A DNA stretch of 64,000 nt from Cohnella rhizoplanae (GTDB lineage Bacteria; Bacillota; Bacilli; Paenibacillales; Paenibacillaceae), in the NCBI RefSeq assembly GCF_948329515.1, contig NZ_CAOJCN010000002.1, positions 123,740 through 187,739 of the forward strand, read 5' to 3'. Below are positions 1 to 9,630 of the stretch, piece after piece. The translations under genes and the position numbers were made by a program. The notes beneath the pieces were generated by a model that saw only the letters and a program-made list of their open reading frames with translations, made no database searches and had not been told where the DNA came from. How positions within the stretch are numbered: position 1 is the first letter of the stretch; the number at the start of each line of letters is the position of its first letter.

Positions 1-130
1 TCCGACAGCTTCTTCCTGAAGAAGCTGTCGGACGGCGCATCGAGAGGGAGTGTCAGACGACGCTCCAATGAGAGTGGTACCGCGGCGGCTACGAAGCCCG
101 TCGTCTCTTCTGACAGGGGAGACGACGGGC
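1..130 (+). promoter_or_regulatory. T-box leader (3' part) of leuA
   Basis: This is the 3' portion of a tRNA-sensing T-box leader; its stem I and specifier codon lie before the window. A perfect 15-bp inverted repeat at 1-15 and 18-32 could be a leader stem. The conserved T-box motif AGTGGTACCGCG sits at 73-84 and is followed directly by an intrinsic terminator. The downstream gene is leuA, so the sensed tRNA is probably leucine tRNA; that is inferred, because the specifier is not visible. Uncharged tRNA would pair with the T-box and prevent the terminator from forming. Confidence 0.85.
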
Positions 131-140
131 TTTTTGCGTT
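96..140 (+). terminator. T-box terminator upstream of leuA
   Basis: The arms GCCCGTCGTCTC (96-107) and GAGACGACGGGC (119-130) are perfectly complementary and are followed by a T-rich run to 140. The hairpin lies just after the T-box motif and competes with the antiterminator. Confidence 0.9.
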
Positions 141-273
141 TTTCCAAGACAACGCCGATCGGAAGGGAAATGGCATGCCCGGGGAGGCACCGTGCCAGGA
201 GGCAGGGCTTCACCCGCTGCAACAACTTAATTCTGATGATTCTGAATATTCACACAAAAATGGAGGTTTTACC

Positions 274-1905
274 ATGTCGAATGATAATGACAAGCAAGCG
301 ATGAATGCAGTTTCCCCGTCCGCCCAATCCGCCGTGAACGAAAACGCCGAAGTAGCGGTCTCTAAAAAAAGAATCCGCATTTTCGATACCACGCTGCGAG
401 ACGGCGAGCAGGCGCCGGGCGCATCCCTGCGGCCGGAGCAGAAGATCGTCATCGCCCGGCAGCTCGCCCGCCTGGGGGTGGATACGATCGAGCCGGGCTT
501 CGCCGTCTCGAGCCCCGGCGAGTTCGAGGCGATCCGCCAGATCTCGCGGGAGCTGCAGCAGACGGAAATCTGCGGCTTCGCCCGGTGCGTTCGAGGAGAT
601 ATCGACGCGGCAGTGGCGGCCACGGAGGACGCAGCGCTGAGACGCTTGCACCTGTTCATCTCCTCGTCGCAGATTCATCTCGACTTCCAACTGCGCAAGA
701 CGCAGGACGAGGTGGTGAAGCAGGTGCGCGAGATGATCGCTTATGGCAAGCAATTCGTCGAGGCGCTCGAGTTTTCTCCGATGGATGCATCCCGTGCCGA
801 CAGGGAATTCCTGTATCGGATCATCGAAGCCGCGATCGACGAAGGCGCCACGATCATCAACATCCCGGACACGATGGGCTACGCGATGCCGGAGGAGTTC
901 GGCCCGCTGTTCAGCGCGGTCAAGCAGCATGTGCGGGGCGGCGATAAGGTCGCATACAGCGCGCACTGCCACAACGACCTCGGATTGGCGCTTGCCAACA
1001 GCCTGGCCGCGATCCGCCACGGCGCCACGCACGTCGAGGTCAGCGTCAACGGCGTCGGCGAACGGGCCGGCAATTGCGCGCTGGAGGAGCTGGTGATGGC
1101 GATCGAGACGCGGGGCGAATCCCTTGGCGCGGAGACGGGGATCCGGTCCTCCGAGATCTTCGAGACGTCGCGGATGGTCAGCCGCGCGATGCACTTTCCG
1201 ATCTCCTTCAACAAGCCGATCGTGGGCCGCAACGCCTTCCAGCACGAGTCGGGGATCCATCAGGACGGCCTGCTGAAAAACCGCAATACGTACGAGATTA
1301 TGGATCCGGAAGCGATGGGCATCCCGCGCAGCATGATCATCCTGGGCAAGCATTCGGGACGGCATGCGATCAAGCATCGCGCGGCCGAATACGGAATCAG
1401 CCTGGCGGACCAGGAGCTCGAGGACGTGTACGCGCGCTTCAAGGTTAAGGCGGACGAGACCAAGATCGTTACCGACGACGTCCTGCTCCAGCTGGTCGGC
1501 GAATCGACGCAGACCCAGATCGAACCGTATGCGCTCGTCGACCTGCAGGTGCTGGCGGGTACGAACCGGATGCGGATCGCCTCGGTGACGATCCGACGGA
1601 CCGAAGACGGCAGCGAGCGCACGTACACGGGAGCGGGCCAAGGGCCGCTTGAGAGCGTCATCGGCTGTATTCGCGAAGCGATGCCCGCCGGCGCGGCGTT
1701 CGAGGATCTGGAGCTGCACTCGTTGTCGTCGGGCGAGGATGCCGCCGGAGAAGCCGTCGTGACCGTGCAGCATGCGGGCAGACGGTTCCGGGGAACGGCC
1801 ATTCATCGCGATATTATACTGGCGGCGGCCCGCGCTTACGTCGCGGCTTGCAACAGCGCGATCATGGCAGCCGGCTCGGAGGAGCGGATGGAGTCTGGCG
1901 CCTGA
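274..1905 (+). CDS. leuA: 2-isopropylmalate synthase
   Basis: The protein (543 aa) condenses acetyl-CoA with 2-ketoisovalerate, the first committed step of leucine synthesis in the cytoplasm. The catalytic barrel starts with FDTTLRDGEQ (residues 37-46) and has the metal-binding AHCHNDLG motif (230-237, His231 and His233). The last ~140 residues match the LeuA allosteric domain that senses leucine. The ATG at 274 follows a TGGAGG ribosome binding site at 261-266; an upstream in-frame start at 175 has no such signal. The N-terminal ~30 residues before the barrel look poorly conserved. Homocitrate or citramalate synthase are related alternatives, but the T-box leader and the C-terminal domain favour LeuA. 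No other leu or ilv gene follows within the window. Confidence 0.92.
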   Translation: MSNDNDKQAMNAVSPSAQSAVNENAEVAVSKKRIRIFDTTLRDGEQAPGASLRPEQKIVIARQLARLGVDTIEPGFAVSSPGEFEAIRQISRELQQTEICGFARCVRGDIDAAVAATEDAALRRLHLFISSSQIHLDFQLRKTQDEVVKQVREMIAYGKQFVEALEFSPMDASRADREFLYRIIEAAIDEGATIINIPDTMGYAMPEEFGPLFSAVKQHVRGGDKVAYSAHCHNDLGLALANSLAAIRHGATHVEVSVNGVGERAGNCALEELVMAIETRGESLGAETGIRSSEIFETSRMVSRAMHFPISFNKPIVGRNAFQHESGIHQDGLLKNRNTYEIMDPEAMGIPRSMIILGKHSGRHAIKHRAAEYGISLADQELEDVYARFKVKADETKIVTDDVLLQLVGESTQTQIEPYALVDLQVLAGTNRMRIASVTIRRTEDGSERTYTGAGQGPLESVIGCIREAMPAGAAFEDLELHSLSSGEDAAGEAVVTVQHAGRRFRGTAIHRDIILAAARAYVAACNSAIMAAGSEERMESGA

Positions 1906-2259
1906 TCCGCGTTGTGTCAATGGTTGCGGATCCCAATTAGCGGCGCAGGGGATGTGGGCAAAGTTATCCACAGCCCCTGTGCATACTGGGGATAAGCTAT
2001 CGAAATGTGTTGGGAGAGTAAACGCAGTGTAATTTTGAAAGCGTGGATTATATTTTCAAACCCTTAGCTTTGAAACTGGGGATTATGGGGATAACGCGGT
2101 CAGCCAGTGAATCGCTGCTCGGACACCATCATAGAACGCGCGCTATAAAGCCTTTTTACTGAGAAAAATTTAATGTTTCTAACCAGGAGCTCATACACAA
2201 GCAGTGGATAAAGCTGTGGATATCGTAATTAAGGCATTTTTGTGAAAGGAGGGATCCGG
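1906..2259. promoter_or_regulatory. Intergenic region with DnaA-box-like cluster
   Basis: This 354-bp gap holds one perfect DnaA box, TTATCCACA (1964-1972), and four sites one mismatch from the reverse form TGTGGATAA: TGGGGATAA at 1987-1995 and 2086-2094, AGTGGATAA at 2203-2211 and TGTGGATAT at 2215-2223. A weaker version is at 2042-2050. The stretch is AT-richer than its surroundings. No dnaA, dnaN or rpmH gene is near, so this is not the replication origin as usually organised. It may be a DnaA-binding locus that titrates DnaA or controls the next gene; that role is inference. Confidence 0.55.
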
Positions 2260-3075
2260 TTGAGCGACATGCTGAAGTATTACGACCGATTCGACGAATG
2301 GGGCAGGCTGGAACGCGAACCGCTCGAGTTCATCATCAACATGCAAGTAATCCGAAGCCATCTTCCCCCGCATGGAACCATACTCGACAACGGGGCGGGC
2401 TCCGGGAAATACGCGATGGCGCTTGCCCAGGCCGGGTATCAAGTCACGCTGACGGATCTGTCGGCCCGTTTGATCGAGGATGCGAAGCAGCGCATAAGCG
2501 CATTGGAATGGCGCGACCGGGTAGAGGGCTGCCATGTCGCGGACGCGCAGGAGCTGGGCCGGTTCGCGGACGCGTCATTCGATGCGACGCTGATGATGGG
2601 ACCCATGTATCACCTCCAAGGTGCGGGGCAGCGCGAAAAAGCCGCCCGGGAGCTCCGTCGGGTGACGAAGGCGGGCGGCGTCGTATTCGTTGCTTTTATG
2701 TCCAGGGAGAGGCAGGCGGCGACGTATTTGCTCGACCCTGCGAGCTGGCCGCCTTGCGACACGCATGCGGGTATACGCGAATTCCTGGATACGGGCGTTT
2801 TTAACCATCGGGACGAAGGGAGGTTTACGGGCGCCTATGCGTTCCCGCTCGCGGAGATCGTACCGTTTATGGAAGGGATGGGCTTCGAGACGGTCAAGCT
2901 GATCGCCTCCGAGAGCGTCGGCGGGATGACGCCCGATCGGCTGGACGCATGGCGCTCCGGCGGCGAAGCCGAATTCCGGCGCATCGTCCGGCTCCTGGTG
3001 GACCTGTCCGAGAACCCCTCGTTCCTCGGCGGGTCGCCTCACTTGCTCTACGTCGGCAGGGTACCGCAAGACTGA
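2260..3075 (+). CDS. Class I SAM-dependent methyltransferase
   Basis: The protein (271 aa) has a Rossmann-type SAM-binding fold. Motif I is ILDNGAGSGKYA near residues 40-52, followed by an acidic end of strand 2 (TLTDLS) and a DATLMMGPMYHL segment typical of the Methyltransf_11/25 families. The substrate cannot be told. The TTG at 2260 is preceded by AAAGGAGGG (2246-2254) at good spacing; the ATG at 2269 is the alternative start. The gene follows a DnaA-box-like cluster and converges with the ABC-F gene, with only 16 bp between the stop codons. Confidence 0.8.
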   Translation: MSDMLKYYDRFDEWGRLEREPLEFIINMQVIRSHLPPHGTILDNGAGSGKYAMALAQAGYQVTLTDLSARLIEDAKQRISALEWRDRVEGCHVADAQELGRFADASFDATLMMGPMYHLQGAGQREKAARELRRVTKAGGVVFVAFMSRERQAATYLLDPASWPPCDTHAGIREFLDTGVFNHRDEGRFTGAYAFPLAEIVPFMEGMGFETVKLIASESVGGMTPDRLDAWRSGGEAEFRRIVRLLVDLSENPSFLGGSPHLLYVGRVPQD

Positions 3076-3091
3076 CCTCGCGTCGCGGATC

Positions 3092-5029
<1,938 letters not shown>

Positions 5030-5243
5030 GAGGATTCCCTCCGTACGAGTTCTTATAGTTGAATCAAGTTTATCGCAAAACCCGATGGACGTCCAAACTG
5101 GTGCGGCTAGGGGGCGGCTGGGGCGGTGCCGGCAAGGGAATCGGCGGAGGAATTTCTGTGAAAAACCTCTTTGGCGAACCGTACTGAAAAATGATACACT
5201 GTTGCTATCTATGAATATGAATGGTTTGGACGAGGGATGGGCC

Positions 5244-5879
5244 ATGAACGCGAAGGAATCCCGCGGCGCGGCGAAGCCCGCGCTGCGCAAGGCGATGGCG
5301 GCCAGGCGGGACGCGCTGGCGCCGCAAGAGCGAGAGGCGCGCTCGCGCATGCTATGCGGCGTCGTCGTGGCGCAAGCGCTGGAGCCGCTGTATCTGGCGC
5401 TCGGACGGCCGTTGACCGTGGCCGTGTACGGCGCGTTCCGCTCGGAGGCGGATCCCTCGGCGGTGCTGGAGTGGTGCGTCGCCGGCGGTCACCGCGCAGT
5501 CGCTCCCCGCATCCGCGAGGACGGCGGCGGGATGGAGCTGCGGACCGTGGCTGCGCCGGCCGACTGGCGCCCGGGGCCGTACGGCGTGCCGAGCCCGGAC
5601 CCGTTGCGCACCGCGCCGCTGGCGGCTGGCGAGCGTCCCGACGCGGTGCTGGTGCCGGGCATGGCCTTCGACCGCCAGGGCGGCCGTCTTGGTTACGGCG
5701 GCGGCTACTACGACCGGCTGGCCGAGGCGATCGGACCGGGACGCCTGCCGTACTGGATCGGCTTTGCGTACGCGCTGCAGTTATCCGACGCCGCCTTGCC
5801 CAAGGAAGCGCACGACCTCGCGCTCCATGGCGTGGCGACGGAGGAAGGTTTGATCTGGTTTGCGGAGGAGGGACCTTGA
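5244..5879 (+). CDS. 5-formyltetrahydrofolate cyclo-ligase
   Basis: The protein (211 aa) belongs to the 5-FCL/MTHFS family, which uses ATP to turn 5-formyl-THF into 5,10-methenyl-THF. The family signature GYGGGYYDR is at about residues 150-158, preceded by [16 protein letters not shown], and the N-terminal [15 protein letters not shown] matches the substrate-binding start of the family. The ATG at 5244 follows GAGGGA at 5233-5238; earlier in-frame ATGs give a poorly conserved extension. Its stop overlaps the start of moaC, so the two are translationally coupled. Confidence 0.9.
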   Translation: MNAKESRGAAKPALRKAMAARRDALAPQEREARSRMLCGVVVAQALEPLYLALGRPLTVAVYGAFRSEADPSAVLEWCVAGGHRAVAPRIREDGGGMELRTVAAPADWRPGPYGVPSPDPLRTAPLAAGERPDAVLVPGMAFDRQGGRLGYGGGYYDRLAEAIGPGRLPYWIGFAYALQLSDAALPKEAHDLALHGVATEEGLIWFAEEGP

Positions 5880-6367
5880 TGACAGACGGCGAAGGAAGAT
5901 TGACGCATTTTAACGAGCAGGGCCGCGCCGTCATGGTGGACATATCGGACAAGGCGGTGACGGCGCGGACGGCCGTGGCCGAGAGCCGCATCACGATGGC
6001 GCCTTCGACGCTGTCGCGGATATTGGATCGTACGGTGGAGAAGGGCGACGTGCTCGCGGTCGCGCAGGTGGCTGCCGTCCAAGCGGCCAAGCGGACTTCC
6101 GATTGGATCCCGATGTGCCATCCGCTGCCGTTGACGGGCGTGAACGTAACGTTCGGCACCAGCGGAGACGACACGCTGACGATCGCGGCCGAGGTCAAGA
6201 CGACCGGCAAGACCGGCGTCGAGATGGAGGCGCTGACGGCCGTGTCGGCGGCCGCGCTGACGGTCTACGATATGTGCAAGGCGCTGCAGAAGGACATGGT
6301 GATCGGGCCCACGCTCCTGCAGAGCAAGACGGGCGGCAAGAGCGGGGATTACAGGGCGGAAGGTTAG
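5879..6367 (+). CDS. moaC: Cyclic pyranopterin monophosphate synthase
   Basis: The protein (162 aa, normal for MoaC) converts the MoaA product into cyclic pyranopterin monophosphate in molybdenum cofactor synthesis. Visible motifs are [14 protein letters not shown] near the N-terminus, [12 protein letters not shown] in the middle and [13 protein letters not shown] (about 113-125) followed by VYDMCKA and KDM, all typical of MoaC. The ATG overlaps the preceding TGA, with GGAGGAGGG just upstream. It is followed by a mog-like and a moeA-like gene on the same strand. Confidence 0.95.
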   Translation: MTDGEGRLTHFNEQGRAVMVDISDKAVTARTAVAESRITMAPSTLSRILDRTVEKGDVLAVAQVAAVQAAKRTSDWIPMCHPLPLTGVNVTFGTSGDDTLTIAAEVKTTGKTGVEMEALTAVSAAALTVYDMCKALQKDMVIGPTLLQSKTGGKSGDYRAEG

Positions 6368-6426
6368 GCTAATCGAGCCGATGCCGCCGTGCGAAGTTTG
6401 AGGAGACGCGAATCGGGGGGATGGGC

Positions 6427-6921
6427 ATGATTTGGAAAGTAGCGCTGCTGACGGCCAGCGACAAAGGCTCCCGGGGCGAACGCGAGGATACGAGCGCGCA
6501 GGTGATCCGGGAGCTGGTCGAGGAGGAACTCGGCGGGGAGATCGTCGACTATCGCGTCGTGCCCGACGAACAGGACGAGCTTCGGGCGGCGCTCATCGAG
6601 ATGTGCGACTACTTTCAGGCCGACCTGGTGCTGACGACCGGCGGGACGAGCCTCGGCTTGCGCGACGTCACGCCCGAGGCGACGCTTATGGTGTCCGAGC
6701 GCACGGTGCCGGGCATGACCGAGGCGATGCGGGCGGCGGTGATGCAGCGCAGCAGGCATTATATGCTCTATCGCGGCGTCATTGCGATCCGCGGACGCTC
6801 GCTCATCGTTAATCTGCCGGGCGACCCCAAGGGCGTCAACGATATGCTGATGGCGATCATGGATCAGCTGCCCGACGCCCTGCTGCTCGTCTCCGGCATC
6901 GGGAAGGACAGAGACTACTGA
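6427..6921 (+). CDS. Molybdenum cofactor protein, MogA/MoaB type
   Basis: The protein (164 aa) is a single MoCF domain that binds molybdopterin and, in MogA, adenylylates it. The signature VLTTGGTSLGLRDVTPEAT (starting near residue 67) and the SLIVNLPGDPKG segment are both present. The ATG at 6427 is favoured because the G-rich GGGGGG at 6415-6420 is well spaced for it; an ATG at 6421 sits too close. Its stop TGA overlaps the next ATG. MogA and MoaB cannot be separated from sequence alone. Confidence 0.88.
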   Translation: MIWKVALLTASDKGSRGEREDTSAQVIRELVEEELGGEIVDYRVVPDEQDELRAALIEMCDYFQADLVLTTGGTSLGLRDVTPEATLMVSERTVPGMTEAMRAAVMQRSRHYMLYRGVIAIRGRSLIVNLPGDPKGVNDMLMAIMDQLPDALLLVSGIGKDRDY

Positions 6922-7949
6922 TGAGCGGCCCATCCAAGCCGCAGCGGACCGTGCTGCGCGAGGTGAAGGTAGAGGATGCCGTAGGACTCGCGCTGGCGCA
7001 CGATCTGACGCAGATCCTGCCGGGCGCCTTCAAGGGCAGGCTGTTCAGCAAGGGCCATCGCGTCACCGCGGACGACATCCCGAAGCTCAAGGATATCGGC
7101 AAGGAGCATCTGTACGTCATCGAGCTCGCGCCGGGCGATCTTCACGAGGACGACGCCGCGCTTCGCCTCGCGGCCGCGCTGGGCGGGACCGGGATCCTCT
7201 ACGGCGAGCCGCACGAGGGCAAGGTCACGCTCAAGGCGGCGGCTCCGGGACTTGCCGTCATCGCCCGCGAGGTCGTCGACGAGATCAATGCGCTCGGCGA
7301 GATCGCGCTCGCTACGATCGTAGGGGGCCGATTCGTGCAGGCCGGCGAGCCGCTCGCCGCCTCTAGGGCGATACCGCTGGTCGTGCCCGAGTCCAAGATC
7401 GCGGCGGCGGAAGAGATCGTCGCCCGGTACAAGGCGGAGCATGGCGGAGCGGATCCCGTGGCAGTCAAGCCGCTGCGCCGGATGCGCGCCGGGTTGCTCT
7501 CCACGGGGACGGAAGTGTACACGGGGCGCATCGCGGACAAGTTCGGTCCGGCGGTCCGGTCGAAGCTGGAGGCGATGGGCTCTGAACTGGCGGAGCAGCG
7601 GTTCGCGCCGGACGACCGACAAACAATTGTCAACCATCTGTACTACTTCCTGGAACAGCGGTATGATATGATATTGGTATCCGGCGGCATGTCGGTCGAT
7701 CCCGACGACAGGACGCCTGGCGCCATCGCCGACGCCGGCACGGATATCGTCAGCTACGGGACGCCGATGCTTCCCGGATCGATGCTGCTTTTCGGTTATT
7801 TGAAGGGCGTTCCGATCTTCGGGCTGCCGGGCTGCGTCATGCACGATCCGTATACCTCGTTCGACGTGCTGCTCCCGAGGGCGCTCGCAGGCGAGCGCAT
7901 CACGAGGCAGGAGATCGCCGCTATGGGTTACGGCGGGCTGCATCGTTAA
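6921..7949 (+). CDS. Molybdopterin-binding protein (short MoeA/CinA-like)
   Basis: The protein (342 aa) carries a MoCF molybdopterin-binding domain in its C-terminal half, with LLSTGTEVYTGRI (near residue 192) and LVSGGMSVDPDDRTPG (near 253), then a FGLPGCVMHDPYTSFD segment. It lacks the full four-domain length of MoeA (~400 aa), and its N-terminal half resembles only part of MoeA. It probably acts in molybdate insertion or in handling the cofactor; this is inferred from family and position. The start overlaps the mog-like stop (ATGA), so the moaC-mog-moeA-like run is probably one transcript. Confidence 0.8.
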   Translation: MSGPSKPQRTVLREVKVEDAVGLALAHDLTQILPGAFKGRLFSKGHRVTADDIPKLKDIGKEHLYVIELAPGDLHEDDAALRLAAALGGTGILYGEPHEGKVTLKAAAPGLAVIAREVVDEINALGEIALATIVGGRFVQAGEPLAASRAIPLVVPESKIAAAEEIVARYKAEHGGADPVAVKPLRRMRAGLLSTGTEVYTGRIADKFGPAVRSKLEAMGSELAEQRFAPDDRQTIVNHLYYFLEQRYDMILVSGGMSVDPDDRTPGAIADAGTDIVSYGTPMLPGSMLLFGYLKGVPIFGLPGCVMHDPYTSFDVLLPRALAGERITRQEIAAMGYGGLHR

Positions 7950-7980
7950 TGCTGGATCGATTCGGACCTATTGCTGCCTG

Positions 7981-7998
7981 ACGGCAAGCGGCCGTTTT
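7981..7998 (+). terminator. Weak terminator-like hairpin after the Mo genes
   Basis: ACGGC (7981-7985) and GCCGT (7991-7995) can form a short stem followed by TTT. It is weak and may permit readthrough into tatA. Confidence 0.35.
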
Positions 7999-8058
7999 CC
8001 ATTTGACCGGTTTTTGGTTTTAGTACTTCTAGACATCCGAGATACGGGAGGGATAACC

Positions 8059-8286
8059 ATGGGAGGTATTGGCGCATCAGGCTTGATCCTGCTGATCCTA
8101 ATCGCCTTGCTGCTGTTCGGACCGAACAAGCTGCCCGAGCTGGGCAAGGCTTTCGGTCGTACGCTGCGCGAATTCAAGAAGGGCGCGAACGACTTGATGG
8201 ACGACAGCGAGCGTCCTGCACGCCGCGAAGTCGCCGCCGCTCCGGAAGCGGAGCCGCTGAAGGCCGAACGTCGTCTGCCCGAGTAA
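8059..8286 (+). CDS. tatA: Sec-independent translocase subunit TatA
   Basis: The protein (75 aa) has one N-terminal membrane helix (ASGLILLILIALLLF), the hinge FGPNKLPELGKAFG and an amphipathic helix with GRTLREFKKGAND, which is the TatA architecture. It oligomerises in the membrane to pass folded twin-arginine substrates. The ATG at 8059 follows GGGAGGG at 8046-8052. tatC lies 163 bp downstream, past a hairpin. The B. subtilis tatAy-tatCy pair sits in the same position before groES-groEL. Confidence 0.95.
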   Translation: MGGIGASGLILLILIALLLFGPNKLPELGKAFGRTLREFKKGANDLMDDSERPARREVAAAPEAEPLKAERRLPE

Positions 8287-8388
8287 GGGTTCGATGGCGG
8301 TGGCGTGCCGACAGCGGTCCCTGCTGCATTTGAACGCAGCATAGATACTCGCTCGGTAGCCGTACGCGTGCGTTTTAATGAATACGGA

Positions 8389-8423
8389 GGGCGGCTTGAT
8401 TTACGGGAGCCGTCCTGATTTTT
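8389..8423 (+). terminator. Terminator-like hairpin between tatA and tatC
   Basis: GGGCGGCT (8389-8396) pairs with AGCCGTCC (8408-8415) with one G-U pair and is followed by TGATTTTTTG. It lies in the 163-bp gap between the two Tat genes and could make TatA more abundant than TatC by partial termination. That role is inferred. Confidence 0.5.
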
Positions 8424-8449
8424 TGTGCCCGGTAGGGCGGAGGTCGCAT

Positions 8450-9241
8450 ATGGCGGAGCGCTCGGGCGCAAGGACCGATATTAGGGAACTGGACGGCATG
8501 CCCCTCTTGGAGCATATCGGAGAATTGCGCAAAAGGGTCATTTACATCATCATCGTGCTTGTCCTCGCGCTGGTCGGGGGGCTGTTCGGCGCGGAGCCGC
8601 TGTTCGATTATCTGCTCGATGCGGCGCCGTCGGGCGAGGTCGATCTCAGCGCCTTTTCTCCGTGGGACGCGATCAGTCTGTATATGAAGTTCGCCTTCAT
8701 CATCTCGTTCGTCGTCGCCATTCCGTTCACGCTGTACCAATTATGGGCGTTCGTCAAGCCTGCGCTCGGCAGAAAAGAGCAGCGGGCGACGCTGCGATAC
8801 ATACCCGGAGCGCTCTTCATGTTCCTGGCCGGATTGGCCTTCGCCTATTACGTCATCTTCCCGATGGCTTATGCGTTCACCGAAAAGGTAACGGCGAATC
8901 TAGGGCTGAAGCAAGTTTACGGAGCCAATCAGTATTTTAGCTTCCTGTTCAATATCCTGGTGCCGATGTCTCTCCTGTTCGAGCTGCCGATCGTGATTCT
9001 GTTCCTGACGCGGATCGGCATTCTGAGCCCGTCGTTGCTGCGCAAGCTGAGGAAGCTGGCCTGGTTCGTTATGGTCGTGGTCGGCGTCGTCGTGACGCCG
9101 CCGGACGTCATCTCGGATCTTCTGGTGGCCGTGCCGCTTATCCTTCTCTATGAGGTCAGCGTGCTGCTCTCCGCTAGCGCCCACCGCAAGCGCGTCCGGC
9201 GTGCCGCCGAACGCGAGGCGGCGCTGGACGACGAGGATTGA
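8450..9241 (+). CDS. tatC: Sec-independent translocase subunit TatC
   Basis: The protein (263 aa) is the polytopic receptor of the Tat pathway. Its N-terminal cytoplasmic stretch MPLLEHIGELRKRVIY is the conserved twin-arginine-binding motif, and about six hydrophobic segments follow. Other conserved pieces are YQLWAFVKPAL, FEKPIVILF-like FELPIVILFLTRIG, and VVTPPDVISDLLVAVPLILLYE near the end. The ATG at 8450 follows GCGGAGG (8437-8443); an in-frame ATG at 8378 is not near a ribosome binding site. Confidence 0.95.
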   Translation: MAERSGARTDIRELDGMPLLEHIGELRKRVIYIIIVLVLALVGGLFGAEPLFDYLLDAAPSGEVDLSAFSPWDAISLYMKFAFIISFVVAIPFTLYQLWAFVKPALGRKEQRATLRYIPGALFMFLAGLAFAYYVIFPMAYAFTEKVTANLGLKQVYGANQYFSFLFNILVPMSLLFELPIVILFLTRIGILSPSLLRKLRKLAWFVMVVVGVVVTPPDVISDLLVAVPLILLYEVSVLLSASAHRKRVRRAAEREAALDDED

Positions 9242-9252
9242 ACTTGATGCAG

Positions 9253-9306
9253 AAGCGTTTGCCGTGCATGGCCGAAACGGGCCAAGGCGGCAGGCGCTTT
9301 TTTTGT
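9253..9306 (+). terminator. Intrinsic terminator after tatC
   Basis: AAGCG with TTGCCG (9253-9264) pairs with CGGCAG and CGCTT (9288-9299), followed by a run of T to 9304. It closes the tat unit. Confidence 0.8.
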
Positions 9307-9630
9307 TGGAAGCTACGCCTCCTATATGGATTTCGGATCATAAGTTTGCGACGAGTTGACTAGGTCTTTTTTATTTAAGGACTGCATGGCAGCGGCCTTA
9401 TTTCCTGAGCGAACGGGATATCGTTAAAACGCGGCAAAGCAGTCCCTAGTACGAGAGAACCGACAACCCTGGGGCGCGCGGTCCACCCGCCGACAAAAAA
9501 TTAAAATCCTTTCATAAATTCGACATATTCCGATATTATCCAAAAGAAACTTATGCTAAAATGTGTCTGTGGTGTTTGAAAGTGCTTACATATGGGTAGG
9601 GCACGTTACATTCATTCGGAGGGGTCGAGC
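9307..9630 (+). promoter_or_regulatory. Non-coding region before the chemoreceptor gene, possible structured RNA
   Basis: No convincing coding frame was seen in this stretch. GGACTGC (9379-9385) and GCAGTCC (9439-9445) can close a 67-nt structure. Directly after it, 9446-9462 matches the universally conserved 23S sarcin-ricin loop sequence CTAGTACGAGAGGACCG at 16 of 17 positions. Nearer the gene, TCCGATAT (9529-9536) resembles a sigma-D -10 element, although no well-spaced -35 is present, and TGCTAAAAT (9554-9562) resembles an extended sigma-A -10. A structured leader or a decayed RNA gene are both possible; neither is shown. Confidence 0.35.

Noticed and set aside
250..1971. Long minus-strand frame opposite leuA
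   Set aside because: It is a shadow frame in GC-rich DNA; the plus strand encodes a full LeuA with all motifs.
1906..2259. Chromosomal replication origin at the DnaA-box cluster
   Set aside because: No dnaA, dnaN, rpmH or gyr genes are near and no clear AT-rich unwinding element; a secondary DnaA-binding site is more likely.
9446..9462. A 23S rRNA gene or large fragment
   Set aside because: Only 17 bases match; the surrounding sequence does not resemble domain VI of 23S rRNA.
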